DNA of 64,000 nt from CAVWUA01 sp963758025 (GCA_963758025.1 CAVWUA010000012.1:124001-188000); one strand, 5' to 3'; numbered from the stretch's first letter, positions 1 through 12,000 are shown. Numbers and translations are program-made. The notes: generated by a model from the sequence alone, not told the origin.

Positions 1-60
1 CACCAGCGGGGGACCGATCGCGACGCCGGGGCTCACGGCGATCCCTCGCAGGGTCTGCAT
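1..60 (-). CDS. ptsI: Phosphoenolpyruvate-protein phosphotransferase (enzyme I), N-terminal fragment
   Basis: Only the first 20 codons lie in the window, read leftward from an ATG at 60. They encode GIAVSPGVAIGPP, the characteristic beginning of PTS enzyme I, which takes phosphate from PEP and passes it to the HPr histidine in the cytoplasm. The frame stays open upstream (an in-frame GTG lies at about 93), so the start is not certain. The gene follows ptsH by about 137 bases on the same strand, the usual order. The rest of the gene lies outside the window. Confidence 0.75.
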   Translation of the reverse strand, partial: MQTLRGIAVSPGVAIGPPLV

Positions 61-197
61 CGGGGGCTTGGGCTGCTTCGGAACACGCGGCACGGGGGAC
101 TCCCAGGCGCCGTAACGGGGGATGGGCGGGCCGGATCGGAGGCTGGAAGCCTGGGGTTCAGCGGCATTTCGGCCGCTCGGCCGCACATCCCGGGATT

Positions 198-512
198 TCA
201 TGAACCGGGCTCCTGGTCCCGGCCCTCGTCGGTCTCGTAAAACTGAGCCGAAACCAGTTCGGCCAGGGCGATGACGGCCTGTTCGGCATCCGGACCATGC
301 GCCTCCAGGACCAGTTTCGTGCCGCATTCGGCCGCTACCGACGTCAGTTCCAGGATGCTTTTGCCGTCGAAGACACGTCCATTGTACAACACCCGGACGT
401 CGGACTGGAACTGCTCGGCGAGCTTCACGAACTTGTCGGCCGGCCTGAGGTGGAGGCCCAGGGCGTTGGTGATCTCAACCTGGCGGCGTGCGACAGAAAG
501 GTCGTCAGTCAT
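198..512 (-). CDS. ptsH: HPr phosphocarrier protein
   Basis: A 104-residue HPr-family protein. The phospho-accepting histidine is in GLHLRPA (His21; the usual motif is GLHARPA). The regulatory serine is in DGKSILELTS (Ser52), the site HPr kinase modifies in Gram-positives. The start at 512 (MTDDLS) was chosen over an in-frame ATG 15 codons upstream because it gives the usual family length with a short N-terminal extension. It sits between ptsN and ptsI with no sugar-specific EIIB/EIIC nearby. A regulatory PTS role, rather than sugar import, is inferred. Confidence 0.88.
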   Translation of the reverse strand: MTDDLSVARRQVEITNALGLHLRPADKFVKLAEQFQSDVRVLYNGRVFDGKSILELTSVAAECGTKLVLEAHGPDAEQAVIALAELVSAQFYETDEGRDQEPGS

Positions 513-682
513 CGGCGACTCGGTCAACCTGGGGGCGGCGGCGGACTGCCTTGGCAAAGGACGGAACGGGCCTGCCTGTTCCGTCGGGCGCTAAGGAGTG
601 AGATCCGAAGAGACGACGAAATGGGTCGTCGCATGCATGAACCCGTCGATTCCATATCCAGGGCAAAAGGAATAAGTGATGG

Positions 683-1163
683 TCAGGACGTTGTTTTTCC
701 CTGCTGGTCCGCTTCATCCAGCAGGTCCACGACCTCTTCCCGGGTCTTGGACTGCCGCAGAAGCTTGACGAATCGCTCGTCCTTCAAGTGCCGGGAGATG
801 TTCTCCAGGGCCCGCAGGTGGTCCCCCGGCTGGTTGGGCGGCGAGATCAGCAAGAACAGGATATCGACCGGCTCGCCATCCAGGGCGGCGAAATCCACCC
901 CCTTGGAGGACAGGCGCGACGGTCCCGATCAGGCGATCCGCCTTCGGGTGGCGGGTGTGCGGGACGGCCACCCCCTGGCCGATGCCGGTCGAACCCAGCT
1001 CCTCCCGATTCAGGATCGCCCGCGAGACGCTCTCCAGGTCCCCCTCGGCCAGCTTCCCGGCCTGGTGCAAGCTCTGGACGATCTCGCGGATCGCCTCTTC
1101 CTTCCCGGTGGCCTGCAAGTCGACGAGGATCGCCTCGCGAACCACGAAATCCGAAAGCTTCAT
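683..1163 (-). CDS. ptsN: PTS EIIA domain protein, nitrogen-regulatory type (frameshifted)
   Basis: An EIIA-Ntr/fructose-type phosphocarrier of about 160 residues. The phosphorylated histidine is in GVAVPHTRHP. The first part, from MKLSDFVV to RLIGTV, and the second part, from SSKGVDFAALDGEP to the end, are in different frames. A one-base shift near 915 separates them, and joining them recreates an ordinary family sequence. The start at 1163 has a GGAGGG ribosome site just upstream. Together with hpf and ptsH/ptsI it forms the regulatory PTS block often found beside rpoN in other bacteria. The shift is probably a sequence error (see findings). Confidence 0.82.
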
Positions 1164-1413
1164 CCGGCCCTCCATCGTCTGCCGCCGGGCCGCCGGACCG
1201 CGCCGGTGATCGGGCCTCAGGGCACCGCTACGCGCCGCGCCGGACCTTCCCATTTCCCAAGAAGGCCGGACATGCGGCAATTGCGCCAATCAAACATGGG
1301 TGTGATCAAGGGAATGAAAACGGACGTGATCGGACCTCGAAACGCGAACTCGAACTTCGACCAACGCGGATCGTGCTCGGCCCATCCTTCACTTCTCTCG
1401 ATCGTGGACGTAC

Positions 1414-1779
1414 TTACTTCACGCCGGACTCGGGGGGCTCGGGAAGGGTGGGCGACGTCGGCGACGTTCCCCCCTGCGGCACGGCATCCCGATGGTCCTG
1501 AACCTTCTCCTTGTAGCGGCGGAGCTGCTGCTCGACCTTGTGAACGCACTGATCGGCCGCCGCTTCCGGCGTCTGGGCCGACTCCCGCGCGACGAAGTCA
1601 TGCTTGTGCTCGGCCGAGACGAAGACCTCAACCAGCCAGTCGTTCTTGCGGTGCTCAACCTCGACCTCGATTGCCATCAGCCGGCCGAAGTACTTGAGCA
1701 GCTTGCTCGCCTTATCATTCAAATACTGTCGCTGGTCGGCAGTCAGGTTCCCGTGGCGGGCCGTGATTTCGATATGCAC
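1414..1779 (-). CDS. hpf: Ribosome hibernation promoting factor (HPF/YfiA family)
   Basis: A 121-residue protein beginning MHIEITARHGNLT, with the beta-alpha-beta-beta-beta-alpha HPF fold expected from LNDKASKLLKYFGR and VEVEHRKNDWLVEVFV. The family binds the 30S subunit decoding and tRNA sites and stabilises idle ribosomes. The C-terminal tail is rich in Pro, Ser and Thr and lacks the dimerising domain of long HPF, so this is the short form. It is the first gene of the hpf-ptsN-ptsH-ptsI run on this strand, with about 250 bases before ptsN. Confidence 0.88.
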   Translation of the reverse strand: MHIEITARHGNLTADQRQYLNDKASKLLKYFGRLMAIEVEVEHRKNDWLVEVFVSAEHKHDFVARESAQTPEAAADQCVHKVEQQLRRYKEKVQDHRDAVPQGGTSPTSPTLPEPPESGVK

Positions 1780-2012
1780 CGTCGTCTCCTTCCTCCCGCC
1801 TCTGATCCAAATACGTCGTGCCTTGTGGCGCTAAAAGACTAACCTGGCCATGTCGCTCAGGTCAAGGGGCCACCGGCCGGCCGGCGGGGTCTATCCTCCG
1901 CCCTTGCGATGCCGTATCTTGCCCGAACAGGCCCGGCGCGATGCCATGAGCGCCGGGGAGGGCAAGGGTTCCTGGACGAGCCGGACCGCAAGCGACGGGA
2001 GCGACGTTAACG

Positions 2013-3729
<1,717 letters not shown>

Positions 3730-3953
3730 GCCGTGACCTGACGGCAGACGGAATCTTTGGAAAAACTGGGTCTTTCCATCGCGACGTTCCCACGTTATCA
3801 TTGACCCCTTCCGTCGAGGCCCCCTACCTTTTCGGATCGACCGGCCCGGCTTCCGGTCCCGGGCACTCGACGCTCAGCCCCAACAAACCGACGAACCACG
3901 AGGACCCGGCGCAACACACGGTCTCGGCCCGGGTCGTCAGGAGTGCTTGACCG

Positions 3954-4271
3954 ATGTACGCGATTTTCGAGAACGGTAGCCATCAGTTCCGCGTCCAAGA
4001 AGGGGACCGGATCACCATCGACCGCCGCGACGGCGAGGCTGGCACCGAGATTGTCTTCGACAAGGTCCTGCTCGTCGCCGGGACCGACGGCGCCTCCATC
4101 GGTACCCCTCTGGTCTCCGGTGCCCGGGTCGTCGGCAAGATCGTCGACCAGTACCGCGGCAAGAAGATCATCATCCAGAAGTTCCGCCGGCGCAAGAACT
4201 ACCGTCGTCGCCGGGGGCACCGTCAATCCTGGACGGATGTGCAAATTACCCGCGTCGAAGCGGGCGCTTGA
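3954..4271 (+). CDS. rplU: 50S ribosomal protein L21
   Basis: A 105-residue bL21 protein that binds 23S rRNA in the large subunit. It begins MYAIFENGSHQFRV and has the basic C-terminal motif KFRRRKNYRRRRGHRQ typical of the family. The reading frame is intact, unlike many neighbours. In most bacteria rpmA (L27) follows directly. Here a strong terminator begins 27 bases after the stop codon, and the next gene is nrdJ, so L27 must be elsewhere in the genome. Confidence 0.96.
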   Translation: MYAIFENGSHQFRVQEGDRITIDRRDGEAGTEIVFDKVLLVAGTDGASIGTPLVSGARVVGKIVDQYRGKKIIIQKFRRRKNYRRRRGHRQSWTDVQITRVEAGA

Positions 4272-4297
4272 TTGCAGTTTCCCATGCGACTCTGCCG

Positions 4298-4343
4298 AAA
4301 AACCGTCTCTGGCCCCCACTGGCGGCCGGAGGCGGTTTTTTTT
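4298..4343 (+). terminator. Intrinsic terminator after rplU
   Basis: The arms AAAAACCGTCTC and GGAGGCGGTTTTTT can pair around a GC-rich loop, and the right arm runs into eight T residues. The position, 27 bases after the rplU stop codon, and the U-tract fit a Rho-independent terminator that makes rplU monocistronic. Confidence 0.8.
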
Positions 4344-4735
4344 GTTTCTGCGTCATCGCCGCGCCAGCCGCACATCGCGCCAAAAGGCTAGGGGCGCAAA
4401 ATGCGGATTATCCACTATTCCTCTACTTCCCAATTTCACAAAAACACTCGGCGCTGAGGCGAGTTCGGCTAGACTAGTACTTTGGCGACACCATCGAACC
4501 AGGCTACGAATGCCGATCCACGCCGGGTCGAAGGACGACTCCCGGGAGACTCGCCACTGGATAAGGCCGTGCGAGGCGAGGGCGGGATCGACGGTGAGCG
4601 GAGTTCAGAGGTCGCAAACTCCCGATATTCTGCACAAAACACCATGTTGAACATCTGACTAGGGAATTTGCTTGACCGCGATTCGTGGATATGGCACAAC
4701 GACGCGAATAATTGATAAAAAACCGGAGAGCGTCC
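4344..4735. other. Intergenic region upstream of nrdJ
   Basis: No coding signal was found in these 392 bases, which are less GC-rich than the neighbouring genes. The region must hold the nrdJ promoter and leader. A GCCACTG string at 4553-4559 resembles one conserved box of cobalamin riboswitches, but the other boxes were not found. Confidence 0.4.
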
Positions 4736-7726
4736 ATGGCAACGGTAGACTCGCGGACCACGAAGAAGGCAAGCTCGAAAGAGGCACGGGCGTCCGCAGG
4801 GCGGAAAGGGATGGTCGTCCCGCGGGTCTTCAGCACCAAGGGTATCAGCCCGTACGACCAGGTGGAGTGGGACCTGCGTACGGCCGCCATCAAGGATGAG
4901 CGGGGCAAGGTCCTGTTCGAGCAGCACGACTGCGAGATCCCCAGGTCGTGGAGTCAACTGGCGACGAACGTCGTCGTCAGCAAGTACTTCTACGGTGAGC
5001 CGGGAACTCCGGAGCGCGAGACGAGCGTCCGGCAGCTCATCGACCGCGTGACGCGCACGATCAGCGACTGGGGCAAGCAGGACGGCTACTTCGCCACCGA
5101 CGAGGACGCCGAGCGGTTCCACGACGAGCTGACATGGCTCTGCCTGAACCAGCACGGGTCGTTCAATTCCCCCGTCTGGTTCAACGTCGGGCTGTATCAC
5201 AAGTACGGCATCGAGGGGGCCAACAACAACTGGCGCTGGGACGAGGAGACCCGCGCGGTCGTCCGGGCCGAGAGCGCCTACAAGTACCCCCAGGGGTCGG
5301 CCTGCTTCATCCAGAGCGTCGCCGACGACATGGAGTCGATCATGAAGCTGGCCCACAGCGAGGCCATGCTGTTCAAGTTCGGCTCGGGCACCGGCACGGA
5401 CCTCTCGACCCTGCGCTCCAGCCGCGAGAAGCTCTCCGGCGGCGGCAAGCCGTCGGGGCCGGTCAGCTTCATGCGGGTCTATGACGCCATCGCCAGCGTC
5501 GTCAAGTCCGGCGGCAAGACCCGGCGCGCGGCCAAGATGCAGACGCTCAAGGTCTGGCATCCCGACATCCTCGAATTCATCGAGTGCAAGACCAAGGAGG
5601 AGAAGAAGGCCCAGGCCCTGATCCGCCAGGGGTACGAGGCCAACTTCAACGGCGAGGCCTATTCGTCCGTCCTCTTCCAGAACGCGAACCTCTCCGTCCG
5701 CGCCACCGACGCCTTCCTCCGCGCCGTGGAGAGCGAAGGGGAATGGACCACCCGCGCCGTCACCACCGGCCGCCCCGTGCAGACCTACCCGGCCCGGACG
5801 CTCATGGACAAGATCGCCGAGGGCACCTGGCTCTGCGGCGACCCGGGCCTCCAGTACGAGGACACGATCCAGCGCTGGCACACCTGCCCGAACACCGCGC
5901 CGATCAACAGCAGTAACCCCTGTAGCGAATACATGTTCATCGACGATTCGGCGTGCAACCTCGCGTCGATCAACCTGATGAAGTTCCGCCGGGAGGACGG
6001 CACGTTCGACGCGAAGGCATTTCGCGCGGCGTGCCGGATCTTCATCACGGCGCAGGAGATCCTGGTCGATCACGGCAGCTATCCGACCGAGCAGATCGCC
6101 GGGAACAGCCACAAGTTCCGCCCGCTGGGGCTGGGCTACGCGAACCTGGGCAGCCTGATCATGTCCTCGGGCCGGCCGTATGACTCGGACGAGGGCCGGG
6201 CGGTCGCCGGGGCGATCACGGCGATCATGCACGGCGAGGCGTACCGCACCAGTGCCGAGATGGCCGGGAACATCGGGCCATTCGATGGCTTCGCCCTGAA
6301 CCGCGAGCCGATGCTGCGGGTCATGGAGATGCACCGCGACGCCGTCGAGGCGATCGACCCGTCCTGCCCGCCGGCCCTGTTCGCCGAGGCCCGCGACGTC
6401 TGGGACGAGTGCCTGGCCCAGGGCCGCACGCACGGCTACCGCAATAGCCAGGTCACGGTTATCGCGCCCACCGGCACGATCGCCTTCATGATGGACTGCG
6501 ACACCACGGGCATCGAGCCGGACATCGCTCTGGTCAAGTACAAGCAACTGGCCGGCGGCGGCATGTTGAAGATCGTCAATCGCACGGTGCCGATGGCCCT
6601 GCGCAAACTCGGCTACGACGACCCGACGATTCAGCACGTGCTCGACTACGTGGACGAGCACGACACGATCGAAGGGGCCCCCGGCGTGAAGGACGAGCAT
6701 CTGTCGGTCTTCGACTGCGCCTTCACCCCACGCAACGGCACGCGGTCGATCCACTTCCGCGGCCACCTCAAGATGATGGCCGCCGCGCAGCCGTTCCTCT
6801 CGGGCGCGATTTCCAAGACGGTCAACATGCCCCGCGAGGCGACCGTCCTGGACATCGAGAACGCCTATCTCGAAGGCTGGAAGCTCGGCCTGAAGGCCCT
6901 GGCGATCTACCGTGACGGCTCGAAGGAGAGCCAGCCGGTGAGCACCGCCAGCGAGGAGAACAAGGCCAAGGACGCGGCTCAGCGGAAGGCTGAGGCGGCG
7001 TCACCGCTGCCTGCCCCCGAGGCCGAGGCGAAGCCCGCACCCGCCGCGCCGATCCAGGCCCCGAGCGGTCCTCAGCCGCGCCGGGAACGCCTGCCGGATA
7101 CCCGCAAGAGCGTGACCCACAAGTTCGACATCCAGGGGCATGAGGGGTACGTCACGGTCGGCTTCTTCGCCGATGGCCGCCCGGGTGAGCTGTTCATCAC
7201 GATGGCCAAGGAAGGGTCCACCGTCGGCGGCCTGATGGACGTGGTCGGCACGCTCGTGTCGATGGGTCTGCAATACGGCGTGCCGCTGGACGTCTTCGTC
7301 AACAAGTTCGCTCACAGCCGGTTCGAGCCGTCGGGCTTCACCAAGAACCCCGACATCCCGATCGCCAAGAGCATCACCGACTACATCTTCCGCTGGCTGG
7401 GCATCCAGTTCATCCCCGGCTACCGCGAGGCGAACACCCCTCAGCGCGAGCAGCCGAGCGAGATCGAGGAATCCCCCGCCGCGCCGGTGATCAAGGTCAA
7501 CGGTCACCGCAAGGCGACCGCCGCCGACCTGGATCACGCGGAATCCCTGCAACAGCCGTCACCGACGGTCCACTTCGCCGCCGAGGCGACCGCCGAGAAC
7601 CAGCAGCAGCAGTTCGCCCGCTTCCAGAGCGACGCCCCCGCCTGCGACAACTGCGGCGCCCTGACCGTCCGTTGCGGCACCTGCTACCGCTGCTTCAACT
7701 GCGGCAACAGCATGGGCTGCTCGTAA
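4736..7726 (+). CDS. nrdJ: Vitamin B12-dependent (class II) ribonucleotide reductase
   Basis: A 996-residue class II reductase that converts ribonucleotides to deoxyribonucleotides using adenosylcobalamin, so it works with or without oxygen. Visible family features include NNNWRWDEETR, FKFGSGTGTDLSTLRSS, SNPCSEYMFIDDSACNLAS and QVTVIAPTGTIAFMMDCDTTG. Near residue 730 a proline/alanine-rich linker leads to a C-terminal domain (DTRKSVTHKFDIQGHEGYV onward). The chain ends in a zinc-ribbon tail with repeated CxxC pairs (CDNCGALTVRCGTCYRC) that probably re-reduces the active site. The ATG at 4736 was chosen because GGAG lies 7-8 bases upstream. The frame is intact throughout. Confidence 0.95.
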   Translation: MATVDSRTTKKASSKEARASAGRKGMVVPRVFSTKGISPYDQVEWDLRTAAIKDERGKVLFEQHDCEIPRSWSQLATNVVVSKYFYGEPGTPERETSVRQLIDRVTRTISDWGKQDGYFATDEDAERFHDELTWLCLNQHGSFNSPVWFNVGLYHKYGIEGANNNWRWDEETRAVVRAESAYKYPQGSACFIQSVADDMESIMKLAHSEAMLFKFGSGTGTDLSTLRSSREKLSGGGKPSGPVSFMRVYDAIASVVKSGGKTRRAAKMQTLKVWHPDILEFIECKTKEEKKAQALIRQGYEANFNGEAYSSVLFQNANLSVRATDAFLRAVESEGEWTTRAVTTGRPVQTYPARTLMDKIAEGTWLCGDPGLQYEDTIQRWHTCPNTAPINSSNPCSEYMFIDDSACNLASINLMKFRREDGTFDAKAFRAACRIFITAQEILVDHGSYPTEQIAGNSHKFRPLGLGYANLGSLIMSSGRPYDSDEGRAVAGAITAIMHGEAYRTSAEMAGNIGPFDGFALNREPMLRVMEMHRDAVEAIDPSCPPALFAEARDVWDECLAQGRTHGYRNSQVTVIAPTGTIAFMMDCDTTGIEPDIALVKYKQLAGGGMLKIVNRTVPMALRKLGYDDPTIQHVLDYVDEHDTIEGAPGVKDEHLSVFDCAFTPRNGTRSIHFRGHLKMMAAAQPFLSGAISKTVNMPREATVLDIENAYLEGWKLGLKALAIYRDGSKESQPVSTASEENKAKDAAQRKAEAASPLPAPEAEAKPAPAAPIQAPSGPQPRRERLPDTRKSVTHKFDIQGHEGYVTVGFFADGRPGELFITMAKEGSTVGGLMDVVGTLVSMGLQYGVPLDVFVNKFAHSRFEPSGFTKNPDIPIAKSITDYIFRWLGIQFIPGYREANTPQREQPSEIEESPAAPVIKVNGHRKATAADLDHAESLQQPSPTVHFAAEATAENQQQQFARFQSDAPACDNCGALTVRCGTCYRCFNCGNSMGCS

Positions 7727-7829
7727 ACCCTCCTTCGTGGCGTTACAATAGCCGGGGTCGCCGCAAAGGCGGCCCCCGGCGGCGCCCGATCGGCTCGCCG
7801 GTGTTCGACCGAATGGAAGCGAGGACACC

Positions 7830-8162
7830 ATGACGCTGACCATTGAAACGGAGCCTCTGCCGCTTCATGTGGATGCCGATGGTGTCGTCCGTGTCGGGGG
7901 CACGCGAGTCACACTGGATACGGTCATTATTGCTTTCCGGCAGGGTTCGACCGCGGAAGAAATCGTCGAGCAGTATCCCTCGCTCAAATTGGCCGACGTC
8001 TACATGGTGGTGGGCTATTACCTGCGACGGCAAGACGAGGTCGATGCCTATCTGGCGGAGCGTCAGCGGCAGGGCGAAGAGATCCGGCGTCAGTTCGAAT
8101 CCCATTTTGGTTCACAAGGGCTTCGTGACCGATTGCTCGCGAGACGCGCGCCACGGAGGTAA
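7830..8162 (+). CDS. DUF433 domain protein (antitoxin-like)
   Basis: A 110-residue protein with the DUF433 pattern: a short N-terminal strand region, GVVRVGGTRVTLDTVI, then a winged-helix-like segment GSTAEEIVEQYPSLKLADVY, and a charged helical tail. DUF433 proteins are commonly antitoxins paired with a downstream PIN-like DUF5615 toxin. No such partner follows; about 500 bases without a gene come next. It may be an orphan antitoxin or a remnant of a lost pair. Confidence 0.8.
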   Translation: MTLTIETEPLPLHVDADGVVRVGGTRVTLDTVIIAFRQGSTAEEIVEQYPSLKLADVYMVVGYYLRRQDEVDAYLAERQRQGEEIRRQFESHFGSQGLRDRLLARRAPRR

Positions 8163-8661
8163 CGTCGACTCTCTCCTCCCATTCCCCCAAAGGCGATCCC
8201 CCCTCCTCCCCATCACGGCACTGAGGCCGTCACGTCTCCGCGGGGTGAGCCTCGCTCCCTGATTCCCTGGATAGATGCGACGGGCCGTATCCTCCCTGCC
8301 ATTGTCTGGACAAGCGGGGGTCCGGGGGGCGTCCGGCGGTTTCGGAGGCTCACGTCTTCCGGGGCTTTGAGAATCGACGTCCCGGATCGCCGCTGATCTC
8401 AGGATGTTTGCTCTTGAGGCGTCCTTGATTCGCCCTCGCTGAACCTGCGCTCGCCGCCGGTCGAGGGAAGGTCCAGGTCTCGCGGAATCTCATCAGAAGC
8501 CTTGATGGAACGCCTTCGCGGAGGCGTGCCGGAGATTTTGTGCGCCGTGTGATAACACCTCACCGTCGCAACGATACTGCTGTTGGAAGTGCTGATCTGA
8601 GCTCAGACGCAGAACTTCGAGACGCATGAACCTGGACCTTGATTTTGGAGTTGAAAACATC
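8163..8661. other. Intergenic region without a recognised gene
   Basis: About 500 bases in which neither strand shows a convincing reading frame or a strong hairpin. If a DUF5615 toxin once followed the DUF433 gene, no recognisable trace of it remains here. Confidence 0.4.
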
Positions 8662-8946
8662 ATGGCTCGTCGATTTCGCAACCCGCGCTACGCTCCGGAG
8701 TCCCTGGAACGCCGTTTGAGCCCCTCGACTTTCCTGGCCCCCACTTCTGCTTACGTGTACACTGATTCCACCATGGACACCACCACGACCACCGATTCGA
8801 CCCTCGACCCGAATTCGTCCTCATCCTCGACGCCCGATACCACCCTGACCGCCGATCCCGAGCCGGCGCCGGCGCCGATCCCCGGAACCGAGAATCCGCC
8901 GATCGAGGCGCCCAAGACGCCGATTGGTCCGGCGGTTCCCGCCTGA
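8662..8946 (+). CDS. Small planctomycete secreted/surface-type protein with N-terminal LERR motif
   Basis: A 94-residue protein of unknown function. It begins MARRFRNPRYAPESLERRLS, resembling the N-terminal LExR-type signature of many planctomycete extracellular proteins. It continues with a very low-complexity Ser/Thr/Asp/Pro-rich tail (TTTTDSTLD, SSSSSTPD, EPAPAPIP). No enzymatic domain is visible. The ATG at 8662 is preferred over one 12 codons upstream because the signature then starts the protein. A perfect hairpin follows 29 bases after the stop codon. Confidence 0.6.
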   Translation: MARRFRNPRYAPESLERRLSPSTFLAPTSAYVYTDSTMDTTTTTDSTLDPNSSSSSTPDTTLTADPEPAPAPIPGTENPPIEAPKTPIGPAVPA

Positions 8947-8974
8947 TCGATCGCTAAATCTAACGAATACATAA

Positions 8975-9015
8975 AACGGGCCGCGTGGTTGTTTTTTACA
9001 ACCACGCGGCCCGTT
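8975..9015. terminator. Perfect 18-bp hairpin, likely bidirectional terminator
   Basis: The arms 8975-8992 and 8998-9015 are exact inverted copies (left arm AACGGGCCGCGTGGTTGT) around a five-T loop. The hairpin lies between the converging small secreted-protein gene and the kinase gene, so it may stop transcription from both sides. Confidence 0.7.
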
Positions 9016-9035
9016 GACGTTTTGGTGGCCTGATT

Positions 9036-12000
9036 TCAAGGAAGATCGGCGTTCGGTTCGTGGGCTCTGTCCTCGATCCGGTCGAGGAGTTCCGGACGCA
9101 GGGAATCAAAAATGGATCCAAGGCGACCCAGTCTTCCATCGCCTGCGGGTGATGCGCGATGGTGCGCTTCAGATGGAAGACAACCTTGTCCATGGACTCG
9201 GGATCGGACTCGGTGTCGCGGGCGTACATCCGGGCGAGGACATAATGGGACTCGTTCTGGAGGTGCCCCTAGCCGTTCAGCATGGGTTCAGGCCACGCTG
9301 GGCGGCCTGAAACGCGGGCTGGAGCATCACCCCGTGCGAGCCGGTCGGACGCGACGTAGTGGAAGGCTCGGATGGCATTGGCGTCTTCGTGCAGCAATTC
9401 CACGAAGCGCGGGTGGTCGATCAGAGCGGCAAACTCCCGATCGGTCCCCGCCTTTCTGAGAGATCGACGCATCAAGGCGCGGCCGTAGCGCGCCCGGAGG
9501 TGGTCCGGGAACTTGTCGAGGACTGCCTCATACTGGGCCAGCGCATCGCTGATCCGCCCTTGCTGGAAATAGCGCTCGGCCAGGAACGTCCGGAAATCGG
9601 CGTCTTCCAGGGCGATCGGGGGCACGGGCCGCACGGCGTCCTCGATGGGCTGGCCCGGGTCGAGGGCCAGGTCGCCGCCGAAAAACAGCAATGATTCCCG
9701 CAACGTCCGGGCGGTTGACGTCCCGGTGTGAGGATCATCCAGAAGCGTCGCCCGGCGGAAGTCGGTCTTGAGGCTCTCGGTCTGTCCCAGGTGCATCCGG
9801 ATGAACGAGCGCGTGTGATAGCCCTCGGCGAGGTCGGGATCGAGTTCCAGGCCGCGCAGGCATTCCTCCAGGGCGAGGTCCGATCGGTTCCGCAGGTCGA
9901 GCAAACCCGCCTGCAGGATGCGGAGTATCGGGGCCTTCGGACGTCGGGCGATGCAGTGCCGGAGGTCCTCAATCGCCGCGTCGATCTCACCCAGACGGAC
10001 GGACACGGCCGCCGCGCGGTAATGAGCCCAGAACGCGTCGGGACGCCTTGCCAGGGCCGCGCGGTAGTGCCGCAGGGCCTTCTCGGGGTCGGACGCATCG
10101 GCCTCGACGCCCCGCAGGTAATCCTCCATCCAGTGCGGGATGGGCTTGTCCATCGCCTCCTCGGCGGGGGGCTCGGGCTGGCCGAGCGATTCGCGGAGCC
10201 GTCGGGCCTGGTTGCGCAGCGGTTCCGGCAGGAGGATACCCGCCTCGATGAGTCGGTCGAGGTTCGCCAGAGCGCGCCGCCAGTCGTCGGGGCTGTCGGG
10301 ACGGTCGGCCAGGCTGTCGGTCAGCCGCCAGAGCTGCTCGAAGATCCAGACTTCCAGCTCCAGGCGATCGGCGTCGGGCAAGGTTCGCACGTCGTCATGC
10401 TGCCGCCAGTCGCCGGGGGAGAGAACGCTGTAGCGGGCCAGGAAACGGCGGGGCGGCTCAATTCCGCCGCGATCGACCGTCCACTGACCGATCCGCCGGA
10501 TCGGATAGACGTCCGGCTCGGCGCCGTTCCAGAGCCGGTCGAGCTTCGTCAGGGCGAGGTCTTGCAGGGAGCCGTGATGCAGACTGGTGGCCGCGATTCC
10601 CGTCAGGGTGCCGCCGCCGATGATCAGCAGTCCGGCGGCCAGCGCCAGCCGTTGCCGTCGGACCCAGCGGGCCAGGGCGAGCGTCCAGGGGGGGACATCG
10701 GCGAAGATCGGCGGGCGGTCATTGCGGAAGCGGTCGAGGTCCACCGCCAGCTCGGCGGCGCTGCCGTAGCGATCTACCGGATCGGGGGCCAGGCAGCGGG
10801 CCAGGATCGGCCGCAAGCCGGCTGGCACCACCCGCGACGTGCCGCGGTTGTAGGCGCCGCCATGCTCGCGGAACATCGCCAGCACGGCGGCGACGTCGCG
10901 GGGCGAGCGACTGTGGCTTTCGGGCACCTCCGGCACCGCGCCGGTGAGGGCCTCCAGCAGGACCAGGCCCAGGCCGTAGATGTCCGCCCGGTGGCGGTCC
11001 AGGGCGCGAGGAGTCGGGGCGTGCCGGGGATCGGCAATCACCCGGAGCCGCTCGGGGGCCATGTAGGCGAGCGTGCCGCCGGACTCGGCCGGCAATTCGG
11101 CGTCATCGTCGAGCTGTCGCCAGTCCACGGCCAGGTTGAAATCGAGCAGCATCGGCTGGCCGTCGGCCGCCAGCAGGATGTTCGAGGGCTTCAGGTCGCC
11201 GTGGGTGACGCCCCGGCGTCGGGCGTGGTCGAGGGCCTCGGCCAGCCGGGCGACGATCCACGCCAGGGCCTTGGCGTGCGACAGCCCGGCCAGAACCTCC
11301 CGCGCCGAGCGCGGCAGGGCCGGGGGGGATACTCCGGCGCGGCGACGCGGTCCAGATCGGCCAGCAGGTCACGCCCGGAGCGGGGCCGGCGTCCGTGTTC
11401 CCGATGCGCTCGCCAGGACATCCGACAGGGTCGCGCCGCCGAGGAACGGCATGCAGAGCAGTTGCAGGTCCCCCCCGTCCGCCTCGGCGTGCCGCAGGAC
11501 CTCGACGATGTGCGGCGTGCCGGGCGCGGGCGAGCAGTTGCGGCTCGGGGGAGGGGCGGGTCGAGACCTTCACGACGACCAGGCGGTCTTCCAGGTCGGA
11601 CTGCTCGGCCAGGAAGACCCGGGCGAAGGAGCCTCGGCCCAGCTCGCGGAGCAACTGGTACGGGCCGATCGCGTCGCCGTTCTCGGGCAGCGCGACGGGT
11701 TCCTCCCAGAGGGTCGGGCGGTCCGGCTCGCGCAACAGCTCGTGCAGGCCGAAGAGTCGGGCCAGCCGCTCCCGGTGCGCGGGGAAGCGGTCGAGGTAGG
11801 TGAGCGGGTCGGGGTCCAGGCCGGCGGATTCGGTCAGGCAGAACTCGTGATAGACCAGCTCGACGACCTCGCCCGAGGCGTCCGGGTCGAGCCGGTCGAG
11901 GAACTGCTCGGCGCGGGGCGACTCGCCGCGGCGCCAGCGTTCGGTGAACTCGGCCAGCAGGGTGTCGAGCGACTCGGGCCTCGGCGGGGCCTCGCGCAGC

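Noticed and set aside
4469..6766. A 765-residue open frame opposite nrdJ
   Set aside because: It is composed of Val/Asp/Arg/Leu-rich shadow sequence produced by codon bias of nrdJ; no domain is seen and the sense gene is certain.
9269..9271. TAG at 9269 as the natural end of the kinase
   Set aside because: The reading GHLQNESHYVLARMYARDTE and RPELLDRIEDRAHEPNADLP after it is typical of the C-terminal repeat region, and each break coincides with a short homopolymer.
9728..11803. A 691-residue plus-strand frame over the kinase gene
   Set aside because: Arg/Gly/Pro/Gln-rich shadow of the kinase; the minus strand carries all kinase motifs.
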